NCBI GenBank assembly: GCA_905221605.1
Contig: CAJNDS010000669.1
Location: 413,634 to 477,633, forward strand
From: Symbiodinium natans
Lineage: Eukaryota > Sar > Dinophyceae > Suessiales > Symbiodiniaceae
Length of the DNA stretch: 64,000 nt
Direction: 5' to 3'
Shown here piece by piece: positions 55,445-64,000 of the stretch. Below the pieces are notes generated by a model. It was not told the DNA's origin. It saw only the letters and a program-made list of their open reading frames with translations, and made no database searches. Positions within the stretch are counted from its first letter, which is position 1, and every line of letters begins with the position of its first letter. A program made the translations under genes and the position numbers.

Positions 55445-57352
55445 GGTTTGTTGCGGCCTTATCAGCTCCTGGCGTCCCGGCTCACGTGCAAAAAGCTAAC
55501 AGAATGAAAGGTGAAGCTGTGGCCAGGACAGCTTATCGTTGCATCCAGTGGGTTTTGGATTGCATCGCAGCAGATGCGGGGGCTTCCTCCAGTCGAGAAA
55601 CCGTTCCCTGGAAAACGATGTGGCCAAGGGAGATGGGAAAAAGACCCGAAGTGACTGCGACTTAGGGCAGGGAATGTGTAGCTGCCTGCAGTGGTTTAGA
55701 TCCCGGGATGTTTTCACCACTGAACCGATGCTGTCATCCGCATTGTGCGAATGCATTCCATCTGCACCCCAAGCACGGCTGCCAATGGCAGGACTGTTTC
55801 CTACCGCTACAGTCGGAGGACGTCACATCATGAGCGATGCTAGTCAACCACCCTCACTTTTTGAAGTCCCCCGTGAGCTTGTCACGGCCATCACTTGACA
55901 GTCTTGCACTCAGCATCACTCACAGATGGCCACAGGACACTTCGGGAAGGTTGTGCTCAATGAGGCGTTTGCCGCACGTCGGTTGCGTTTCTTGAGCTTG
56001 CTAGGCTCCGCGGTCAAGCGTAGTCGGACCAAGAGCTCGACCGCAAAACTTGCAAAGCTATGCTTGAAGGTAGGCTCCCACGACCCAGAGCATTATCTTT
56101 CAGGTCCTAACTGACCGATGTTGTGATCTAGTTGCCGGCAACATCACTGCACCTTCCAAACTTGCCGGCTTTGGTTGCGAGGCTTAGTTGGACGAGAAGC
56201 TCGATCACGAAGCCAGGGTAGTCTGCCCTGCGGACAAGAGATCTCTCATTCCGCTTGAGCGCTGTCACGATTTGTGATCTGCAAGTCAACGCGAACTGCA
56301 ATCGTAATCCTCCCTACTCATGAGTGGGTGAACCTTAAGAGGGCCGCTGAGGAGGGAGTCCACAGAAGCTCATCGTGCGCCCCAGCGTGTTCGACAGGCT
56401 GCACGCGGCCGGGTCTGACGCACGGCCGCACTCGCTGCCCGTCCAAGCCTTCCTTCAAGTTCCCGGCCTTCTTGCCATGGTGGTCCCAATCCACACTTGA
56501 TGACCTGAGTTTGTGAGTTGTCGCAACGCCGCAGCAGTTTTCCCCACCCAGTGAGACCCGCACCCTGCGGGCCGGCTTCTGCTAAACTTTGCAGATTGGC
56601 TTCTGACTGCTGGCGCCAGCAGACAGCCGCAAGCTGGAAGCTCACTGTCCCGACGGGATCACGTCGGTTTGTTGCGGCCTTATCAGCTCCTGGCATCCCG
56701 GCTCACGTGCAAAAAGCTAACAGAATGAAAGGTGAAGCTGTGGCCAGGACAGCTTATCGTTGCATCCAGTGGGTTTTGGATTGCATCGCAGCAGATGCGG
56801 GGGCTTCCTCCAGTCGAGAAACCGTTCCCTGGAAAACGATGTGGCCAAGGGAGATGGGAAAAAGACCCGAAGTGACTGCGACTTAGGGCAGGGAATGTGT
56901 AGCTGCCTGCAGTGGTTCAGATCCCGGGATGTTTTCACCACTGAACCGATGCTGTCATCCGCATTGTGCGAATGCATTCCATCTGCACCCCAAGCACGGC
57001 TGCCAATGGCAGGACTGTTTCCTACCGCTACAGTCGGAGGACGTCGCATCATGAGCGATGCTAGTCAACCACCCTCACTTTTTGAAGTCCCCCGTGAGCT
57101 TGTCACGGCCATCACTTGACAGTCTTGCACTCAGCATCACTCACAGATGGCCACAGGACACTTCGGGAAGGTTGTGCTCAATGAGGCGTTTGCCGCACGT
57201 CGGTTGCGTTTCTTGAGCTTGCTAGGCTCCGCGGTCAAGCGTAGTCGGACCAAGAGCTCGACCGCAAAACTTGCAAAGCTATGCTTGAAGGTAGGCTCCC
57301 ACGACCCAGAGCATTATCTTTCAGGTCCTAACTGACCGATGTTGTGATCTAG
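55445..57352. repeat. 687-bp direct duplication, 1,221 bp apart
   Basis: 55445-56131 and 56666-57352 are nearly identical; differences include GGCGTCC/GGCATCC, GGTTTAG/GGTTCAG and GTCACATC/GTCGCATC. Both end at TGTTGTGATCTAG, after which the sequences part. The preceding PCAGCCGCAAGCTGGA-type step (CAGCCGCAAGCTGGA) is shared too, but the first copy lacks about 31 bp that the second has. Between them (56132-56665) lies one of the GCTCGATCAC modules. Open frames inside are duplicated with the DNA and show no known domain. Confidence 0.9.
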
Positions 57353-59340
57353 AGCTCCAGTTGGTCTGTGAGCAGTGCCAGTCGGTGCATCCTAGGTTGC
57401 CCCAACAGAGTTCGACAAACATGCGCTTCAGCACTTGCTGAGATGTTGCCGGCAACATCACTGCACCTACCAAGCTTGCTCTCTGCGTAGGTCGGAAAGT
57501 TCAGTTAGTTGGAAGAGCTTGATCACCAAGCTCTGCTTGAGAACAGACTGCCGCAATCAGATGCGATAAAAAAAAGTTTCGATTGATTGACGTTGCGATT
57601 TGCAGCTTCAGATTCCCAGATACTCAAAGCCCGGGCGCTGCCGGTCAGTACATCCTGGAGCGCCTCACCAGATTCGAGAAACGGACTTTCAACCTGTGTT
57701 GAGGTGTTCACGCGACGGTCATCGCACTTTTCGAGCTTGCTCGGCTTGGTGGGAAGGCTCAGTTGGCAGAGCTCGATCACGAAGCCATTCTGGAAGGTAG
57801 ATAGCTTCAATCACCCACAGCGCGGACCATGCAGACCAAGTTACTGGTCCAAACTGAGCAACGCTGCGATCTGAGCTTGTTCGGTGTGGTCAGTAGATCG
57901 CTTGACCTGGAGAGACAGGACTTTCAAGCAAGTTATCAGGAACGCACAGATGTGAGCTGCGGCCTGGGTTCCTAGTGAGTGCAGGCCATCTCCACCACTC
58001 CAAGCCATGCAGACTCGGTTGACGCCAGCTGACCGACGCGGTGATCAGATGATCGGAGCGCAGTCCGCCTATTCTACTTGGGAACGTTGTGTGCGTGCAA
58101 TGGTACTTGTGGCACCTCAGCAGCGCGCTCCATGCCTGTGGGGTCTCAGTTGCGGGAGCAGCTCGATCATGAAGCTCTGCTTGAAGGTAGAAAGCAGACT
58201 AGATCTGGTCCGCAGCTTCACTCAGTTGATCGGAGCGACGACAGCAATGCCAGTCAGTCCATCAGAGGTTGCGAGTTGCGATGTATGTGTGTCGAGCTGA
58301 GCTCCAACATGTGCTGAGGCGTTTTTTCGCACGTTGATCCAACCTTCTGAGCTTGTTCGGTGTGGTCAACAGATCACTTGACCTGGAAGTCTTGTTCCAA
58401 CGCACCTTCCTCCAACACAGGAACGCACAGATATGAGCTGCTGCCCGGGTTCCTACTGAGTGCGAGCCATCTCCACCACTCCAAGCCCTGCAGACTCGAT
58501 TTCGTACGTGCCAGCTGCCCGAGCCTGCGCGCCCGCCCGGGCCCGGGGCCCGGCTTATGGCACCCTGATCGTTCTCGTCCTGGCCTCCGCTTGCGCCTGT
58601 CAAGCTCCCGTTTGCGGGTGCGGTTGAAGGTGTTGCGGTGCAAGCTCGCATCTGTTTTGAGCCTGTGCTCTGGGCGTCTCAATGTGGTGCCGCTTGCCTG
58701 CACAACCGCCTTCACGCAACTCTGCACCTGCCAGACAGGAACTCAGCATGACTCGAAGCACTCTTTGCTTGTAGGCTCGATCCCGCTTTGCCCTCAGAAG
58801 CAGGGGCTCCGTCGGGTTTTCGCTGCATTTCTGAAGACATCAGCGGCGCCAGCTGACCGAAGCGGTGATCAGATGATCGGAGCGCAACGTTGTGTGCGTG
58901 CAATGGTACTTGTGGCACCTCAGCAGCGCACTCCATGCTTGTTGGGTCTCAGTTGCGGGAGCAGCTCGATCATGAAGCTCTGCTTGAAGGTAGAAAACTA
59001 GATCTGGTCCGCAGCTTCACTCAGTTGATCGGAGCGACGACAGCAATGCCAGTCAGCCCATCCCAGGTTGCGATGTATGTGTGTCGAGCTGAGCTCCAAA
59101 ATGTGCTGAGGCTTTTTTTTCGCACGTTGTTCCCATCTTCCGAACTTGTTCGGTGTGGACAGCAGATCACTTGACCTCGAGAGACAGGACCTTTCAAGCA
59201 AGTCTTCTTCCAACGCACCTTCCTCCAACACAGGAACGCACAGATATGAGCTGCTGCCCGGGTTCCTAGTGAGTGCGAGCCATCTCCACCACTCCAAGCC
59301 CTGCAGACTCGATTTCATACATGCCAACTGACCGACACTG
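57353..59340. repeat. Nest of related modules (CTGACCGA-GTGATC / GAGCTCGATCA)
   Basis: A long segment recurs about 801-815 bp apart (58035-58505 and 58860-59320). It includes AATGGTACTTGTGGCACCTC, AGCAGCTCGATCATGAAGC, TGCTTGAAGGTAG and CAGGAACGCACAGATATGAG. A third partial copy of the last part lies at 57940-58015. The box CTGACCGA followed by GTGATC occurs at about 56112, 57333, 58028, 58853 and 59329. The AGCTCGATCAC/T-GAAG box occurs at about 56200, 57765, 58160 and 58960, with a looser form at 57512. The whole 55.4-59.4 kb zone appears to have grown by repeated duplication of these modules. Confidence 0.8.
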
Positions 59341-62300
59341 TGATCTGCAGCTCCAGTCAGATGATCAGGGCGTCAGCAATCTTTCCGACATTCGCAGGAA
59401 TGCTGACGACGCAGACCATTCCCAGGCGAGGGGCTTGCTGAGCAAGCTATGCTTCAGTGCGAAGCAATGGAAACTGATTTTCGCAGGATCCAATCAAGAG
59501 ATGGCACAGCACCATGGGCCATACTAGGCCAAGCCAGCACAGCTTGCACCGTATCCAGGACTCCAAGCCGCGCCCGTGTGGCTCGCTGAGGCCAGCTTGG
59601 GCTTCGGTGCGCACGGAGCCAAATCTCTTGCAATAAAGCCCCTTTCCTTCATCTTCGTCTACAAAAGGATTCCAAGAAGCAATCGACTTACTCGGCGCTC
59701 GGAAGGGCGTGGAAGTCCAGAATGCTTGACGACATCTCTAGACCTCCACCCTAAGCAATGTGGTTAGTAGATGCCCTCGTTTTGCTCAGGGTCGGGGATG
59801 GTGTCTTCCGGCAGCCCACTTGAAAGGGTCCGACATGGTCACAAAAGTGTATCCGACCCTAGCCACGTGCACGTCGCAGCCTCAATCTGTATGATTACTT
59901 GAGCTTGGTTTTTGGGGTACAAGTTGCGAATAGCATCAAGCCTCTGAGCATGGCATATTGCCAAATTCCAGCAGGGTCGGATATGCTTCCCGTAAAGCAA
60001 CCCACCAACTCGCAGCAGTCTCTCCGATGCACGAAGTCCCATGTGTACAGCATGATAACACCCAGTGAGCCTGTCTGAGCCTGTCCTCACATATCCCCTC
60101 CAAACTGGCTCGGTAATGCTGGCTCCAAGGAGGCCTGAGGAACCTCGTGGGTCTATTGCAGACAACCCTTGCAAGCTCTAGAACTCTAGAAGACTTCAGG
60201 AAGCTCCTGTGCTTGTATTGACCATAAGCACCATTGTAAGCTAGCTGTGCATAAACCCTCGCTTGCGGAAGAGCCGGGAAGGCCGGGCGGAAGGGACAAC
60301 TTTGCGTTACGCATGGTCACAGCACCCACAGGGCTTCGGCGCAGCAGAGAGTCCGGAATTCGGGGCTCGTGCTTTAGCAGAGCTCGCTTAACGTGCCAGT
60401 CGGGAAGCCTCGAAGACCCGCCTGGGCTTGACGCCGCCTGGACAGTAGTCTCTTCGGCATGCGAGTGCCCATGCGCATGGGCCGCCTGTGCAGCCAAAGA
60501 TTCATGGAAAGCCGGGCGATTGCCACCAGTGGCTGCAAGCCAGAGCCCAGAAAGCTGAGGCGCTCCTCCCGCACGGTAGCGCGAAGTGCCCCCCATATGC
60601 CAGCGCAGAGCAAGGCTGACGCAGAAAGACGTGCTGTAAAGTCAGCGTTATTCCCTCTCTCAGCCTCTCTCCGCTGGTGGCAGCCGTTCCTCCGGGCTGA
60701 GCGAGGAAGTTGCTCAGAATATCGCAACAGTCTGCTGACGGACGCGCAGCTTGGGGAAGCTCGCCCTTCACAATACCTCGCATGCACTGTGGCTATTCGG
60801 GGGAAGACTTGCTGCAGATGGACATGTTAGTGTTGAGGCCATGCAAGCCGCCGTGTTCCTCGAGCTTCTAGTCAGCCTATGTCAGCCTGCTCTTGGGCTG
60901 ACCTGACGTCCGCACGTGTCTGCAGGCAGCTTCAGCGCAAGGGGCATGGCCTAGCACACCCAGGACCGATCATGCCCTGCCGTCCTGTCTACATGCTACA
61001 ATGCGGGCTGCGCTTTCCAACAAGCTTGTCTAATTGACTGATGTTGCAATGGCAGAAGGCAGACCTGAAATAAAGCCAAGGCTTTAGAAGGTCCACTCGT
61101 GAATGTTGGCAGGGGTGAGGTCTGTGAATGGGATGGCGGGCCGACCCTGTCCGCGCACCCTGGGGGGGCCCGTGGTGCTGATGGGGGCATAGGCCGGGCA
61201 TAGGCGAGCTTTGCGACTAGCATGTTTGAAGCCATTTAAAAGCAAAGCGAATCAAGGCCTCAATCAAGGGGATAACTGCAAGATTACTTGCATGATCAGT
61301 GGGCTTTTCTTCATGCTTGCAGTTCATGAACATCTCGGAGTTTCTTTGAATACTATCATAATAATCATATCAGAATGATAAATGATATCTCATATCAGTC
61401 ATATCAGTCTCATAATATCTCTGTTGTTGTCTGTTTCATACACGAATTCAATTCAATGAATCAAAGATTCTGAATCAAAGAGTCATCAAATCATCCAAGA
61501 ATGAATCTGTTATTCTTATGAATTGCCAATCAAATTGTCTTGTGTCAATCATGAAAAACTCATTATGTGAACTATCTGGACTATCTCTCATCATCGACTC
61601 ATCGACTCATGGACTCATGACTTTATCACCTTGGCGGCGAGTCGGAGACTGAGTCTGAGTCTGGGTCTTGTGAGTCTTGTGTCGGTGCGGAGCGGTGCTG
61701 TGTGTCACTACTACCCTTCTACTTCTACTTCTACCCACTGGCCCACTGATTCTACTGCAGCTGTGACTGTGGCTGGTTGTTCTGGAGTTCTGGATTGTTG
61801 ACTGGATGCATGGATAATTGTTGTAATTGTGGATACTGCGCTTAGAATCTTGCAGTGACGCTCAGCGAAGCTCCGAGTCAGAAAGCAGCATGATGATGGG
61901 CCACAACCACAGCCGCAATCGGCAATCGTCGATGCAATCGTTGTGGTTGTTCTGCACCTGGCTGCGTCAAACAGAATCAAACAAAGCATCTGAGAATCTG
62001 AGAGTCTGAGCATCTCGCTGCTACATGGCCGAAAGAACAAAGGCTTGGGTTTGGGCATTTGGCATTTGGCATGCAAACGAGATTCTTTTTTGCGCACACA
62101 CTTTCGCTTCCGAGCAGATTGTGCAGCCGAAGGGCCGTACCATAGCATATTAGCATAAAGGGTGCCACACTGTACCTGTGCCTGTACCCGGCCTCTACCC
62201 GGATAACTTGCCGGATAACAGAACAGAACTGAACCGAACTGAACTTAGAACCATATTTCATATTGGCCATCAACCTACGGTGCTACGACTCCTACGACTC

Positions 62301-62600
62301 CTACGACCGTTCGGAAATGAACATCTGAACAGCCGGGCCGAACAGTGACGAACAGAGCTTGAACTTGAATGACGAAGTGTTACAGCGCGTCCAGCTTATA
62401 ATGTAAGCTTGTAGGATTGTAAGCAAGAAATAATAAGCATGAAGAAGGACGAGTAGTAGTAGTGTTCGCCAGCGTTCGCCAAAATGCCAAAAGCTGACTC
62501 AGTCGGTTGTTTGTCTCAGCGACTGAGTCGAGTCACTTTGTGACTGTCCTGCCTCCTGACTCCTACTCTACTCTTACCAAAATTCAGTCGGATGCATTCC
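59341..62600. other. Host DNA without recognisable genes; A/T-rich simple-sequence zone at 61.3-61.7 kb
   Basis: No supported gene. 61340-61640 is A/T-rich with short ATCATATCAG and GACTCATCGACTCATGG repetition, unlike the rest of the window. 61690-61740 has a CTTCTACTTCTAC run. Confidence 0.45.
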
Positions 62601-62612
62601 GGCCTGACTACC

Positions 62613-63993
62613 TCATTTCAATAAGTGGTTGCAATGCTTTGGCTGAACACCTTGCACGGCGAGAAGCAGCTCCGCTGACTTCTCCTGTTTGGCACCCTGC
62701 TCATCGCTGCTCTTCTTGAACACATGGCCACCGATCTGAAGCTGCGATGTCTGCGTTTTCTTGGCTCCCGTCGTTGCCTTATTCTCCAAAGGCATGAACG
62801 TCCTGGTACACAAGATCTCCCCCTGCGGCTGCCTCTCCTCTTTCAACGCCTACAGAAGCAGCCACAGCAAGTCATCATCAACTCATCAACTATCAGCGGT
62901 TACAGTGGTTACATGATACATGGTCCATGGTCAGTCAAGTTAGCATTTGATATTCTGATAGCACTGCACAGAGACGTGACACAGACCGTTGCCTCCTTCC
63001 GAAAAGACACGAACGGGAAGTTCATGATCACTGTGCATTTGCCTCCATGCCTGAGCAAGAAACCTAAACAAACACACCTGACACCTGACTGCTGACTGAC
63101 TGACTGACTGACTCACTGTCACCTGGCAATGTTCGCACTCACTACCACTACCACTATGTGCTGGCCTAGGGGCGCATCGGAGCACTCCATTCTTTCCTCC
63201 AGGTCCTGGCCACTGAACATTGCCTTCTTGGCGTCGCCAGAAGCCTTCATGAACCACACTGCACACGGACAGAGCGATGTAAGTTTTTGAAATCCTTCAG
63301 CAGCCAGCCAAAAGTCCACCTTCATGGTCCCAAACATGGCATGCCCCACCTGAGGCAGACCGGGTGTACATTAGTTACATGAACATTACCACAACATTAG
63401 CTGCAAGAGTGCACTGTGTCCAACAATTCACCACTAAGCCGCCCGGCCTTCACGGACTTGGGTCCCTGCTCAGTACTGACCGTGCCGAAGGCAAAGAGCC
63501 TTGCGTCAGCCAGAGTTTCGGACAGACTCTCCCCCTTGATGACCGCCGCGCTGCGGGAGTCAGAATAAATGACATCCAGCAGCGCCCGCGAAGACCGGCG
63601 CCTCAGATCAAAGGCAGCAAGCCAGATAAGCCAGCAAGCCATCTAAAATTCAGAGTCTGTCTAAAGTCTAGAGTCTAAAGTCTTAAACCGCCGGGCTTAC
63701 AACAACGTTGGCGTGACTGGACTGTTAAATTAAACAAGGGACCCCGCTCGCATCAGCAACGTGTGCTGGATTTGCGCCTGCACCGCCAGGACATCCAATG
63801 TGTGCACTGCATCCTTCTTGTTGCCGCTGCCAGCTGTGTAAATCTCGGTGAAGTACAGGATCTTGGGTTCAGGATCTGGATCAGGGTCAGCTGCAGCCTG
63901 AGCCTGGCCCGGAACGCTTGACTCTGGCTCGTCCTTGACACCTCCCGCTGCCGCTGGGTCGGCCGCGCCGTCGCGGAATCGTGTTTTGGGCAC
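62613..63993 (-). CDS. Candidate multi-exon host gene, partial, right edge
   Basis: Several minus-strand blocks read like protein and begin after good acceptor sites. Block near 63735-63993: EPKILYFTEIYTAGSGN...LLMRAG, preceded by an acidic Pro-rich stretch. Block 63410-63640: SSRALLDVIYSDSRSAAV and LADARLFAFGTVS. Block from 63349, after CTGCCTCAG: VGHAMFGTMKVDFWLAAEGF, then MKASGDAKKAMFSGQDLEE. Block from 63050, after TTTCTTGCTCAG: GGKCTVIMNFPFVSFRKEA. Block from 62849, after CTTCTGTAG: ALKEERQPQGEILC, ending CNHLLK. I do not recognise the product. Exon ends and phases are not certain, and the 5' end lies outside the window. Confidence 0.35.
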
Positions 63994-64000
63994 GATTGTG

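Noticed and set aside
1-64000. rRNA, tRNA or dinoflagellate spliced-leader genes
   Set aside because: By eye I found no clear conserved rRNA blocks, tRNA cloverleaf with B box, or TTGGCTCAAG leader end; a covariance-model search would be needed to exclude them.

Overview
The window looks like nuclear DNA of a protist, most likely a dinoflagellate (Symbiodiniaceae-like). The reasons are long gene-free stretches, many families of tandem and foldback repeats, degenerate CCCTAAA-like tracts, split or frame-broken coding pieces, and an SAM/P-loop/nuclease-like protein of the Crinkler-RHS type. There is no bacterial operon structure and I see no rRNA or tRNA. The host assignment is inference.

Layout. 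1-10.4 kb is repeat-rich host DNA: degenerate telomere-like tracts (1.43-1.62 kb), a 3.3-kb minisatellite of about 31-bp units (2.2-5.5 kb), an imperfect foldback (5.6-6.04 kb), several 55-65-bp tandem families, and a 481-bp near-perfect foldback with 176-bp arms (8861-9341). 10.7-12.9 kb (minus) holds a Crinkler/RHS-like P-loop protein. 14.63-15.9 kb is a hairpin-forming GGCACGC/GCGTGCC satellite.

15.92-29.73 kb is the main feature: a GC-rich, gene-dense endogenous DNA virus of Polinton or polinton-like type. A minus-strand replication arm has a possible ssDNA-binding protein and a long protein combining an HNH nuclease, a family-B-like polymerase and an SF1 helicase. It diverges from a plus-strand arm across a 92-bp spacer. 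The plus arm carries a 37-residue membrane protein, a C5 DNA methyltransferase with its catalytic Cys replaced by Arg, an A32-type packaging ATPase fused by deletion to a minor-capsid-like protein, an AT-hook protein, a glycine/alanine-rich membrane-active-type protein, an intact major capsid protein, a giant fibre with a C-terminal peptidase S74 chaperone, and an rve integrase with D-D-D instead of D-D-E. Most broken genes are broken by one-base indels, many of them at homopolymers, so decay and long-read assembly error are both possible.

29.7-30.35 kb is a fragment of a dinoflagellate-type HxD...H...R protein. A second GGCAC satellite and a second copy of the foldback follow (30.35-31.23 kb). 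31.7-62 kb is mostly gene-free host DNA with a 780-bp tandem duplication (50.56-52.12 kb), a 687-bp duplication (55.45-57.35 kb) and a nest of related modules to 59.4 kb. At 62.6-64.0 kb the minus strand shows several candidate exons with good acceptor sites, probably a multi-exon host gene running off the right edge.
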